From Cellulomonas gilvus ATCC 13127 (GTDB lineage Bacteria; Actinomycetota; Actinomycetes; Actinomycetales; Cellulomonadaceae): DNA of 64,000 nucleotides. Numbering within the stretch: the first letter of the stretch is position 1; the number at the start of each line of letters is the position of its first letter. Shown here piece by piece: positions 45,901 through 52,744 of this stretch. A program made the position numbers and the translations under genes. The stretch is taken from contig NC_015671.1 in NCBI RefSeq assembly GCF_000218545.1, forward strand, positions 310,001-374,000, written 5' to 3'. The notes under the pieces were generated by a model. That model searched no databases, was not told the DNA's origin, and saw nothing but the letters and a program-made list of their open reading frames with translations.

Positions 45901-46449
45901 GCCATCGCCGAGGGCGCCGACGAGGCGGTCGTCACGGGCCTGCAGGACGCCTACGAGGACGTCCGGCTCGGGCTGGGCTACTGCAAGACGCCCGAGGTGT
46001 ACGGCGCGTTCCCCGTGGACCCGTACTCGCACACCCCCGCGGGCAAGGGTGCGCGTCAGCCCGGCATGACCGGGCAGGTCAAGGAGGAGATCCTCACGCG
46101 CCTGGGCGAGCTGGGGCTGCGCGTCGAGCACGGGCGGATCGTGGTGCGTCCCGTGCTCCTGCGGGAGGCCGAGTGGACCGCGGAGCCGGTCACGTTCGTC
46201 CACACCGACGTCGCGGGGCACGAGCACCGGACCGAGCTGCCCGCCGGCTCGCTCGCGTTCACGTTCTGCCAGGTCCCGGTGGTGTACCACCGCACCGCGG
46301 GCGCCGGGTCGGTGCGCGTGGTCGCGCACCTCGCGGACGGCTCGCTCGTCGAGGGTGTCGAGGGCGCGCTCGATGCCGAGGTGAGCGCGCAGGTCTTCCG
46401 GCGCACCGGGGACGTGGTCCGCATCGAGGCGACGGTCCCCGCGAGCTGA
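42988..46449 (+). CDS. Large cytoplasmic protein, possibly a GH94/149/161-like glycoside phosphorylase
   Basis: 1153 residues, no signal peptide or membrane segment, so cytoplasmic. I cannot name the family with certainty. The order of motifs recalls clan GH-Q phosphorylases: a beta-sandwich N-terminus, then an (alpha/alpha)6-like part with NWRDIFQNWEALAFSFPEYI, DGYNPYRISRSGIDWE, ANIGYWSDHQVIYLVKLLEAS, LFHSYNLLDL, GSIYWHMVSKLLLAVQEN and a late ARQPGMTGQVKEEILTR, ending in another beta domain. The length matches the larger families of that clan rather than the 800-residue cellobiose phosphorylases. ATG 42988 follows GAAAGAAGGA. A phosphorylase would fit an organism importing beta-glucans, but this is inference. 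Confidence 0.6.
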   Translation: MASQTLPPALTDEQGQVTGTPESGLVDLDGRRFYRIASYDDLPPFFMTLVGASDLWVFISSTGGVTAGREQADRALFTYATEDKVTAGAGRTGGLTLLRVETSEGTVFWQPFAPRRPGDPHAERNLYKDPLGTTLVFEETRADLGLRVRVTWRTAARFGVVREVEVAAVADRVVRAEVLDGFVDLLPAGVTVQTQGELSSLLDAYKRAEVDAATGLGLVYLNSTLTDKADPSESLATTVAWHVGLEDVDHLLSTRQVGAFADGRPVAPEHEVRGEKGAYLVRARLTLGAGETRRWSVVADVDQSAADVVRLQTVLADRAGAAAALAADVEATRAHLDLLVGSADGAQATGEEIATAHHRANVLFNIMRGGVLVDGYTVETADLRAFVAQRSPRTAARSGAWFDALGTTARIDDLIERADASGDPDLLRLVREYLPLTFSRRHGDPSRPWNKFQIALTDANGRTRVDFQGNWRDIFQNWEALAFSFPEYIESMVAVFLDATTADGYNPYRISRSGIDWEVPEPSNPWANIGYWSDHQVIYLVKLLEASQRFHPGRLEALVDRAVFTHADVPYRIATYDETVVEPIATIAFDTAKEEEVARRIRTEGADGRLVHGPDGELVRVSLGEKLLLTILAKVVNLVPDGGIWMNTQRPEWNDANNALVGKGLSVVTLAYLRRALSLARDLLTDDVTVTSELAGLLTDVHAALDAHRAHVGTGFDDRTRRSVMDALGAAGTDYRTRVYVGFSGERTAVTADAVQECLAAAQLYVDAALRANRRPDGLFHSYNLLDLRDGASIGRLQEMLEGQVAVLSSGLLTPAEALALVRALRSSALYRADQHSYQLYPDRELPTFLARNLVTAEQAASAPLLAALVEAGDTSLVLRDVRGDHRFAPGLHNARDVQAALDALPGRVAGLTAQQVAEGRQAVLDVFEQVFRHAEFTGRSGSFFAYEGLGSIYWHMVSKLLLAVQENLERAIAEGADEAVVTGLQDAYEDVRLGLGYCKTPEVYGAFPVDPYSHTPAGKGARQPGMTGQVKEEILTRLGELGLRVEHGRIVVRPVLLREAEWTAEPVTFVHTDVAGHEHRTELPAGSLAFTFCQVPVVYHRTAGAGSVRVVAHLADGSLVEGVEGALDAEVSAQVFRRTGDVVRIEATVPAS

Positions 46450-46455
46450 CGCACG

Positions 46456-46495
46456 CCCGCCCGCGGCGCCCACCCCGGGTGCCGCGGCGGGCGGC
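46456..46495. terminator. GC-rich imperfect hairpin between convergent genes
   Basis: GCCCGCCCGCGGCGCCC and GGGTGCCGCGGCGGGCGGC form an imperfect long stem between the stops at 46449 and 46496, usable in both directions. Confidence 0.5.
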
Positions 46496-46804
46496 TCAGC
46501 CGAGCGCGGCCTCGTCGTAGGCCTCGACCACCGGCGGGCCCGCCAGGTGCGTGCGCCACTGCGCGAGCAGGTCACGCATGCGCGCGTCGGACTCGGTGCG
46601 GAGCTGGTCGGCGTCGTACGTCGCACGGTCGGCGTACTCGATGATCTCGACGAACCGGTCCGGCTCCGTCAGGTGCCACTGCAGGCGCGTCCGGATGCCG
46701 CCCGGCTCCTCGTAGACGGGGCGTGCCCCGACCAGGAACCGCTCGAGCTCCGGGCGGCTCGTCGCGACGCGTCCGTGCAGGTAGAGGGTGATCACGCCCG
46801 GCAT
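46496..46804 (-). CDS. ABM-like (dimeric alpha-beta barrel) small protein
   Basis: A 102-residue protein with the strand-helix pattern of antibiotic-biosynthesis-monooxygenase-like barrels: VITLYLHGRV, PELERFLVGARPVYEEPGGIRTRLQW, FVEIIEYADRATYDADQ, and a C-terminal helix DARMRDLLAQWRTHL. Such proteins are small heme- or quinol-handling oxygenases or of unknown activity; no catalytic residue can be assigned. ATG preceded by AGG. Convergent with the 42988 gene. Confidence 0.65.
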   Translation of the reverse strand: MPGVITLYLHGRVATSRPELERFLVGARPVYEEPGGIRTRLQWHLTEPDRFVEIIEYADRATYDADQLRTESDARMRDLLAQWRTHLAGPPVVEAYDEAALG

Positions 46805-46809
46805 CCTGG

Positions 46810-46852
46810 CACGGCGACGGCCCGCCCCGGGGGGGGACGGGCCGTCGCCGTG
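46810..46852 (-). terminator. Hairpin terminator of the secreted repeat-protein gene
   Basis: CACGGCGACGGCCCG (46810-46824) pairs perfectly with CGGGCCGTCGCCGTG (46838-46852). The 15-bp stem sits 10 nt after the minus-strand stop. Confidence 0.8.
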
Positions 46853-46861
46853 GGACCTGCG

Positions 46862-47869
46862 TCAGCGCGTGACGGCCGCCGTCGCCGTCGAGGTGGCGAC
46901 TCCGGGCGCGTAGCCCGGCGTCGTCGCCTTGAACGTGACCTGGACCTTGAGCTTCTTGCCCAGGTCCGCGGCGACCGGCACGTAGGTCTTGCCGGTGGCG
47001 CCGCTGATCGCGACGCCGTTGCGCAGCCACCGGTAGGACGGCGTGCCCGCGACCGCCCACGTGCCCGGGGTGGCGGTCAGCTTCGCGCCGACCTTCGCCT
47101 TGCCCGTGACCGTGGGGACGGTCGTGTTGACCACGCCCATCACCAGGACCTTGAGGTTCTTCGCGCCCGCGGGCACCAGTGCCGCCTTGGCGCGGGCCCG
47201 CACCATGGCCCGCCCGGCCCCGCCGTAGTAGTAGCCCGTGTCCTGGTCCTCGTCGGTGGCCAGGAACAGCGTGTACCGGCCCTCGGCCGCGACGCCGCCG
47301 AACGTCAGCGGGATCGTGGTGACCGCGGCGGCGCCGAACCGGCTCTCGGCAGCGAACGGGCGGCCGGTCGCCGCCTCCACGAGGTAGGCGCCCCGGGGGC
47401 TCCAGGACGGGAACGTGTTCTCCGGCAGCGTGAGGACCACGCTCGTGGTGACCGCGACGCGCGGCTTGAGGGCGAGCGTCGCGCCGGGCTTGACCAGCGT
47501 GGCGCCGCTGACGCCGACCGCCAGCCGGGTGGCGCCCTTCGCGTAGTAGCCCGTCGCCGTCTGACCGCTCACGTCGGTGAGCATGACCTGGTAGCCCTCG
47601 CCCGCGTCGAGCCCGGACACGGTGAACGTGCCGTCAGGCGCCACGGACGCCTGCGCGGCGTGCTCGATGTAGCGGTCGTCGGGCGAGAACACGACGACGT
47701 ACGTCGGACCGGGATCGGTGATCGCGGACGGGTACGTGACGCGCCCGGTGATGGTGGTCGCGCCCGCTGCCGAGGCGGGAGCGCCGCCGAGCAGCGTGGC
47801 GAGCAGGGCGAGCGCGGTCGTCAGGACGACGAGCGCACGCGTGCGGGCAGGAGTGGTACGGACGGTCAT
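46862..47869 (-). CDS. Secreted beta-sandwich protein with carboxypeptidase-regulatory-like and Ig-like modules
   Basis: A 335-residue exported protein. The signal peptide ends near GAPASAAGATT. Two modules of about 100 residues follow: ITGRVTYPSAITDPGPTYVVVFSPDD with DGTFTVSGLDAGEGYQVML, then a second domain rich in GRYTLFLATDEDQD. The last 85 residues are an actinobacterial Ig/SLAP-like repeat (KVGAKLTATPGTWAVAGTPSYRWLRNGVAISGATGKTYVPVAADLG). No enzymatic site. CCGGAGGAA precedes the ATG. Probably a surface or matrix adhesin-type protein. Confidence 0.78.
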   Translation of the reverse strand: MTVRTTPARTRALVVLTTALALLATLLGGAPASAAGATTITGRVTYPSAITDPGPTYVVVFSPDDRYIEHAAQASVAPDGTFTVSGLDAGEGYQVMLTDVSGQTATGYYAKGATRLAVGVSGATLVKPGATLALKPRVAVTTSVVLTLPENTFPSWSPRGAYLVEAATGRPFAAESRFGAAAVTTIPLTFGGVAAEGRYTLFLATDEDQDTGYYYGGAGRAMVRARAKAALVPAGAKNLKVLVMGVVNTTVPTVTGKAKVGAKLTATPGTWAVAGTPSYRWLRNGVAISGATGKTYVPVAADLGKKLKVQVTFKATTPGYAPGVATSTATAAVTR

Positions 47870-48058
47870 GCGGTTCCTCCGGTCGTGGGGCGAGGGGCGT
47901 GCCTCGCTCGCGTGAGGATCTCGCACCGGCACCGACCGCCGCCCGGTCCCGCGCGAAGTTTCACCCGTCCGCGCACCGCCCCGGGTGGGCCACGGGCGGT
48001 GTGGCAGGGTGGTCCGCCGGGCCCCCGCGCGGGCGGTCCGGGTGCACGGGGAGGTGGC

Positions 48059-48301
48059 ATGGTCGGGGCGGTGCTGCGGGACCGGAAGGTGGTCTCGGCG
48101 GCAGGCGCGGGAGCGGTGATCGCGCTGTGCCTGGTCCTCGCGGACGGCGTCGCGTGGCCGCTCGTCGTGATCGCGGCGTGCTGGCTGATCGCGACGGTCG
48201 TCTACGTCCGTGACGCCGTGCGGGCCGCGCGTGACGCGCGCGTGGGTCAGGCGGCCGGGCGGGCGGCCTCCGACGACGACGGCGGCGACAGCCGCAGGTA
48301 G
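48059..48301 (+). CDS. Small two-helix membrane protein
   Basis: An 80-residue hypothetical protein: a short basic head, two membrane helices (AAGAGAVIALCLVLADGVAW and LVVIAACWLIATVVYV) and a charged, Arg/Asp-rich C-terminus. GGGGAGG at good spacing before the ATG supports it. Its last 55 bases overlap the convergent PAP2 gene on the opposite strand, which is unusual and lowers confidence. No family recognised. Confidence 0.5.
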   Translation: MVGAVLRDRKVVSAAGAGAVIALCLVLADGVAWPLVVIAACWLIATVVYVRDAVRAARDARVGQAAGRAASDDDGGDSRR

Positions 48302-48966
48302 CGCCAGGCGAGCACCGCAGCGACGGTCCCGTTGACGAGCGCCATGACCACGTCGCTCACGTGGTGCATGCCGCGGTAGATGCGGGCCGTGCCCACCGCG
48401 AACGGCACCAGCAGGCACAGGACCGTGACGAGCACCCGCAGCCACGGCGTCCGGATGCGCTGCGCGAGCAGCGCGAACGTCAGGTACAGCGCGGTCGCGG
48501 CACCGGTGTGCCCGCTGGGGTACGACGACGTGGGCGGGGCCTCGTCGAGCATCTCCACCTCGGGCCGCTCGCGGCCGACGACGAGCGTCGTCGAGAGGAA
48601 CACGGCGGACTGCACACCGACCGCGAGGCCCGGCAGGATCGCGTACCACCACTGCCGCGTGCGCCACCACAGCAGCAGGATCGCGGCGACCGCGGTGCCG
48701 ATGATGACGAACGTCAGCGCCATGTTGGACGTGTAGAGCGAGACCGTGTCGAGCGTCGGGGTGCGTCGCGCGGCGAACCACCGGTTGACCGCCGACTCGG
48801 CCTGCAGGTCGTTCAGCGGCCCGTGGATCAGCAGCCCGATGCCCACCAGCACGGCCCACCACGCCGCGGCAGGCAGCAGCGCGCGCCGTGCGATGTCGCG
48901 GGCCGCGGCGGCGACGGTGGGCGCCTGGTGGTCCTGGTCCCAGCGGTGCACGAAATCGTGGATCAC
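48247..48966 (-). CDS. PAP2-family membrane phosphatase
   Basis: A 239-residue lipid-phosphatase-like protein. Motif 1 is VVGRERPE (less complete lysine motif), motif 2 is SSYPSGHTGAATALYL, motif 3 is ARIYRGMHHVSDVVMAL with the catalytic histidine and aspartate. Five to six hydrophobic helices are present. The GTG at 48966 follows GAGG and overlaps the upstream PAP2 stop by GTGA, so the tandem pair is co-translated. Candidates are undecaprenyl-diphosphate phosphatase or a phosphatidic-acid phosphatase. Confidence 0.88.
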   Translation of the reverse strand: MIHDFVHRWDQDHQAPTVAAAARDIARRALLPAAAWWAVLVGIGLLIHGPLNDLQAESAVNRWFAARRTPTLDTVSLYTSNMALTFVIIGTAVAAILLLWWRTRQWWYAILPGLAVGVQSAVFLSTTLVVGRERPEVEMLDEAPPTSSYPSGHTGAATALYLTFALLAQRIRTPWLRVLVTVLCLLVPFAVGTARIYRGMHHVSDVVMALVNGTVAAVLAWRYLRLSPPSSSEAARPAA

Positions 48967-49655
48967 GGGCGCTCCTCGGCGACGGGGTCGGGGACGGGGG
49001 AGGACGACGCGAGGCCGAGGTACCCGACGGCCGACGCGCCGGCCATGGCGGCGCCGAGCAGCAGGCCGCCGACCACGTCGGACGGGAAGTGGGCGCCGAG
49101 CAGCACGCGGTCGGCGCACGTCGCGACGACGAGCACCGCGGCCAGGCCCGGCACCAGCACGCGGGCCCGGGCGCCGAGCAGGGGCCACAGCAGCACGGTC
49201 AGCGTGACGCCGGCGACGGCCGAGGCGGTCGCGTGCCCCGACGGGAAGCTGCCACCCGGTGCGTGCACCAGCGCGTCGTCGATCACGGGCCGCGCCCGGT
49301 CGATCACGGCCTTGAGCAGGTTGGTCAGCCCCCACGACGCGAGCAGCGTGCCCGCGGCCCACACGGCCCGCCCGGGCAGCGCGTGCCGGCGCCAGACCCA
49401 CGCGCAGACCGCGACGCCCGCGATGTTCACCCAGCGCGGGTGGAACACCTCCTGCCACGCGATCAGCACGTCGCGCAGCGGCTCGTGCTCGCGTGTGAAC
49501 GTCGTCGCGGCGAACACCACCGACTCGTCGGCGTGCTGCAGCCCCGGGGCGCCCGCGCGCACCAGGTACGCGAGCACGAACACCGGCACGGAGACCCCGA
49601 CGCCCACGGCCGCGGCACGCAGCAGCGCGCGTCGTCGGGCTCGCCACGGGTGCAT
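48963..49655 (-). CDS. PAP2-family membrane phosphatase
   Basis: A 230-residue protein. Motif 1 is KAVIDRARPVID, motif 2 FPSGHATASAVAG, motif 3 DRVLLGAHFPSDVVGG with H and D of the catalytic triad. The N-terminus is arginine-rich before the first helix. A TAACCT hexamer ends 6 nt before the ATG (leaderless). Together with the gene at 48247 it forms a divergent-sequence tandem pair, and a third PAP2 gene lies at 29400. Confidence 0.9.
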   Translation of the reverse strand: MHPWRARRRALLRAAAVGVGVSVPVFVLAYLVRAGAPGLQHADESVVFAATTFTREHEPLRDVLIAWQEVFHPRWVNIAGVAVCAWVWRRHALPGRAVWAAGTLLASWGLTNLLKAVIDRARPVIDDALVHAPGGSFPSGHATASAVAGVTLTVLLWPLLGARARVLVPGLAAVLVVATCADRVLLGAHFPSDVVGGLLLGAAMAGASAVGYLGLASSSPVPDPVAEERP

Positions 49656-49661
49656 CCCCGC

Positions 49662-49667
49662 AGGTTA
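49662..49667 (-). promoter_or_regulatory. -10 hexamer for leaderless PAP2 transcript
   Basis: TAACCT on the minus strand ends 6 nt before the ATG at 49655, without a ribosome site. Confidence 0.5.
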
Positions 49668-49705
49668 GGTGCCGATGCGCGCGTCCGCGCGGCGAGCGGT
49701 CGCGG

Positions 49706-50797
49706 TCAGATGATCGGTGGGCAGGGACCCACCACGAGAGGCTGGCCGACCACGCGTCCCGGTGCGCCCGCCGCGTACCGGTGCGCCACGACCAGGCCCG
49801 GCTTGCCCAGGTCGGACGTGAGGACGACGACCGCGTGGTCGGCGCCCGCGGCCGATGCGGCCTCGTCGTCGGGGACGGACCCCAGGCCGGGCACGACGAG
49901 CCGGCCGGCGGGGTCCAGCGGCGCCGCCCAGCCGATCGAGGCGCGCACACCCACACCGTCCGCGACCCACGCCTCGGCGAGCGCGAGCGCCTCGTCGGGG
50001 CCCGTGTCGAACCAGCGGACGTGCACCGTGGTGCCGTCGTCGCGCAGCGCGAACGGGCGGGGGCCGTCGGTCATCGCGACCGCGAGCCCCCGGTCGAGCG
50101 CGCGCAGCGCGAGGTTCTGCGCCTCGGCCGACGGCACGTGCGGCAGCTCCTGCGGCGTGCGGTAGCGCACGGACTGCTCGTCGTCGGGCGCCGCGTGCGA
50201 GGCCCGACGACGACGGCTCGCGTGCTCGTCGGCGTGCGCGGCCACGTGCGTGCGGTGCTGCTCGTCGGCGTGCTCCGGGGCCGCGGCGGAGCGCTGCGTG
50301 GGCACCACCTGCTCGGCGACGGCGGCGGAGGCCGTCGACGCCTGCGCCAGGTAGGCCGCGGCGGCCGTGACGTACCCCTCGAGCCACGCGGTGTCGACCC
50401 CGTCCTCGTCGCCGAGCCACCGTCGGCGGACGTCCGCGAACGGGAGCACGGCCGCCGACCCGTCGGGGGACAGGAGCGCGGGCGAGGACGCGCCGCCGTC
50501 GACGCGCAGCACCCAGCGCGCGGCGGGAGCCCCGGCCAGGACCAGGTCCCCCACGCCGACCCCGATCGAGGAGATCATCGGCGACGGGTCGGTGCGGGCC
50601 TCGGGCGCGGTGCGCGCCCACGCGGCGTGCGCGGCCGCGAGCAGCCCGCCCAGCCCGGCGACGGTCGTGACCGGGGCGCCGCTCGCGCGCAGGTGCGCGC
50701 GCAGGCGCTCGAGGTGCTGAGCCTCGGCCGGGGAGAGGTCACGCATGCCGACGGCGGCCCCGGGCGTCGCGGCGACGAGCGGGCTCAGGTCGGTCAT
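49706..50797 (-). CDS. DUF3806-like hypothetical protein with His/Arg-rich linker
   Basis: A 363-residue soluble protein. The first 140 residues (LSPAEAQHLERLRAHL, ISSIGVGVGDLVL, RWVLRVDGG, AAVLPFADVRRRW) look like DUF3806, a domain also seen in the small protein at 58898. The middle (about 170-240) is a low-complexity Ala/His/Glu/Arg linker, and the C-terminal 120 residues form a second alpha/beta domain (EAQNLALRALDRGLAVAMTD, FALRDDGTTVHVRWFDTG, HAVVVLTSDLGKPGLVVAHRY). The ATG follows GAAGG. The function is unknown. A palindromic repeat array separates it from the gene at 51013. Confidence 0.65.
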   Translation of the reverse strand: MTDLSPLVAATPGAAVGMRDLSPAEAQHLERLRAHLRASGAPVTTVAGLGGLLAAAHAAWARTAPEARTDPSPMISSIGVGVGDLVLAGAPAARWVLRVDGGASSPALLSPDGSAAVLPFADVRRRWLGDEDGVDTAWLEGYVTAAAAYLAQASTASAAVAEQVVPTQRSAAAPEHADEQHRTHVAAHADEHASRRRRASHAAPDDEQSVRYRTPQELPHVPSAEAQNLALRALDRGLAVAMTDGPRPFALRDDGTTVHVRWFDTGPDEALALAEAWVADGVGVRASIGWAAPLDPAGRLVVPGLGSVPDDEAASAAGADHAVVVLTSDLGKPGLVVAHRYAAGAPGRVVGQPLVVGPCPPII

Positions 50798-50887
50798 GCC
50801 TTCGTGATCGGCCGTCCGGCCCGCGGCCTTGAGCCCCCGACGCGCTGTCCACCCGATCGAGCACCCCCGCGCCGCAGCCGGAGTGGC

Positions 50888-51010
50888 GCCGAACTGGCGG
50901 ATGGGTACCAGTTCGGCGGCTGGGGGTGGCCGAACTGCCGGACAAGTACCAGTTCGGCGGCTGGGGGTGGCCGAACTGGCGGACAAGTACCAGTTCGGCG
51001 GGGTGGGGGT
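50888..51010. repeat. Tandem array of three 41-bp palindromic units
   Basis: Units start at 50888, 50929 and 50970 with an exact 41-bp period. Each holds GCCGAACTGG-(10)-CCAGTTCGGC (unit 2 has one mismatch, GCCGAACTGC) followed by GGCTGGGGGTG or GGGGTGGGGGTG. The array starts right at the stop of the minus-strand gene, whose RNA would read a C-rich segment and then hairpins. The same element recurs after glpK (4808-4893). Confidence 0.9.
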
Positions 51011-51012
51011 GG

Positions 51013-52074
51013 TCAGGTGGGGCGGGCTCGGGAGGGTTGGACGCGCGGGGGCTCGCCGGGCATCTTGGGGTACTCGGGCGGGTAGGGCAGGTCGGTGTGG
51101 CCCTCGTCGCGCTCCTGCCGGTCCGCGAGCTCGAGCAACGACTCGATCGAGAACCGCCCGGGCGCGTGCGCGGCCAACGGGGCGAACAGGTCGCCCACGT
51201 CGGCGAACCGCGCCGGCATCGTGAGGACGTCGAAGTCGTCGGGGTGCACGTCCCCGACCTCGTCCCAGCGCAGCGGCGCCGAGACCGTCGCACGCGGGTT
51301 GGAGCGCACCGAGTACGCGGACGCGATCGTGCGGTCACGCGCCATCTGGTTGTAGTCGACGAAGATGCGCTCGCCGCGCTCCTCCTTCCACCACTTCATG
51401 GTGACCCGGGTGGGCAGACGCCGTTCGAGCTCACGGCCGAACGCGATGGTCGCGCGCCGGGCCGCGACGAACGTCCACCGGGGCTCGATGGGGACGAACA
51501 CGTGGATGCCGCGGCCGCCCGACGTCTTGGGCCAGCCCTCGAGCCCGTGCTCCGCGAGCAGCTCGCGCACGTGCGGCGCGACCCACGCGGCATCGGAGAA
51601 GTCCGTCCCGGGCTGGGGGTCCAGGTCGATGCGCAGCTGGTCCGGCCGGTCCACGTCCTGCGACGTGACGGGCCACGGGTGGAACGTGAGCGTGCCGAGG
51701 TTCGCGGCCCATGCGACCACCGCGAGCTCGCTGGGAGCGACCTCGTCCGCCGTGCGGCCGCTGGGGAACCCGATGCGCGCGGTGCGCACGTAGTCCGGCG
51801 CGCCCGCGGGGACGCGCTTCTGGTAGAACGCGTCGCCCGACGAGTCCGCCCGCGTCGCGAGCCGCGCACCCTCGAACACGCCCTTGGGCCACCGCTCGAG
51901 CGTCGTGGGGCGGTCCAGCAGCGCGGCGAGGATCCCGTCGCCGACCGCGACGAAGTACTCGACCACGTCGCGCTTGGTCAGCCCGCGCTCGGGGAAGTAC
52001 ACCTTGTCCGGGCTGCTCACGCGCACCGCGCGGCCCCGGACGTCGATCTCGATCGCGGGCGTCGACGACGGCAT
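51013..52074 (-). CDS. ligD: LigD-type DNA polymerase/primase domain protein
   Basis: A 353-residue archaeo-eukaryotic primase-type polymerase, equal to the PolDom of LigD used in non-homologous end joining, here without ligase or phosphoesterase domains. VYFPERGLTKRDVVEYF is the start, the metal-binding acidic pair is in LRIDLDPQPGTDF, SGGRGIHVFVPI is the nucleotide site, and VDYNQMARDRTIASAYSVR has the third carboxylate. The C-terminus is proline-rich. ATG 52074 has TACGTT ending 7 nt upstream, suggesting a leaderless start. The symbol is used for the family only. Confidence 0.88.
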   Translation of the reverse strand: MPSSTPAIEIDVRGRAVRVSSPDKVYFPERGLTKRDVVEYFVAVGDGILAALLDRPTTLERWPKGVFEGARLATRADSSGDAFYQKRVPAGAPDYVRTARIGFPSGRTADEVAPSELAVVAWAANLGTLTFHPWPVTSQDVDRPDQLRIDLDPQPGTDFSDAAWVAPHVRELLAEHGLEGWPKTSGGRGIHVFVPIEPRWTFVAARRATIAFGRELERRLPTRVTMKWWKEERGERIFVDYNQMARDRTIASAYSVRSNPRATVSAPLRWDEVGDVHPDDFDVLTMPARFADVGDLFAPLAAHAPGRFSIESLLELADRQERDEGHTDLPYPPEYPKMPGEPPRVQPSRARPT

Positions 52075-52081
52075 GCCGCCC

Positions 52082-52087
52082 AACGTA
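52082..52087 (-). promoter_or_regulatory. -10 hexamer for leaderless polymerase-domain transcript
   Basis: TACGTT on the minus strand ends 7 nt before the ATG at 52074. The 16 nt through the ATG are identical to those before the gene at 37444. Confidence 0.5.
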
Positions 52088-52201
52088 GGCCCGGCCACCG
52101 ACGTCGGCACGTGCGCCGTCCCGGGTGAGAAACGGGGCAACGGCCTGTTTCGGCCTGCCGTTCATGCGGCGGACCCGGCTCTCGTCGGGCACCCTGGTGC
52201 G

Positions 52202-52636
52202 GTGGGAGAGGTCAGGGACATCCGTAGTGCATCCAGCGTCCGGTCGCGCAGGCCGGAGACGCAGGACGAGCTCGTGCTGCCCGTCCAGCCCACGGCAGCC
52301 CGTGTCGCCCGGCGCTGGGTGATGCAGATCGCCGCCGCCGCGGGCATCGGCGGGGCCGCCAACCAGACCGCCGAGCTGCTCACGGGCGAGCTGGTCGCCA
52401 ACACCGTGGTGCACGGGCCGCGCGACGCCGACGTCATCGTGCGCGTCCAGGTCCTGGGGTCGATCCTGCGGGTCGAGGTGCACGACGAGGGCCCCGGCGG
52501 GGTCACGTTGCGCCGGACGGAACCGACTGCGCCGAGCGGCCGAGGGTTGGCGCTCGTCGACGCGCTGGCCGAGTCCTGGGGCACGACGACCGACGGCGAC
52601 GGCACCCTCGTCTGGTTCGAGCTCGAGGCGTTCTGA
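52202..52636 (+). CDS. RsbW-like ATPase-fold (HATPase) regulator
   Basis: A 144-residue GHKL-fold protein of the serine/threonine-kinase anti-sigma type common in actinobacteria. The N box is TAELLTGELVANTVVHGP, the G1 box VEVHDEGPGG and the G2 box SGRGLALVDALAESWG. There is no membrane segment. It probably phosphorylates an antagonist or binds a sigma factor, but no partner is adjacent. The start is uncertain: GTG 52202 is the only reasonable candidate. Confidence 0.8.
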   Translation: MGEVRDIRSASSVRSRRPETQDELVLPVQPTAARVARRWVMQIAAAAGIGGAANQTAELLTGELVANTVVHGPRDADVIVRVQVLGSILRVEVHDEGPGGVTLRRTEPTAPSGRGLALVDALAESWGTTTDGDGTLVWFELEAF

Positions 52637-52744
52637 GCGGGTGAACCCGCTGGCCGGGGCGTTCGCGGCCCCGCCGCTTTCGGGCGCATCCGCGGGGTAT
52701 CGCGTAGTTTCGCTCCCGGGGGTCCCTGTCAGGAGGCATGCACC

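Noticed and set aside
42565..46626. Long minus-strand open frame opposite the 1153-residue protein
   Set aside because: Composition typical of an antisense shadow (Arg/Val/His-rich, no motifs). The plus-strand frame carries coherent motifs and a good ribosome site.
50888..51010. CRISPR array
   Set aside because: The units are directly adjacent with an almost identical 41-bp sequence. There are no unique spacers and no cas genes.
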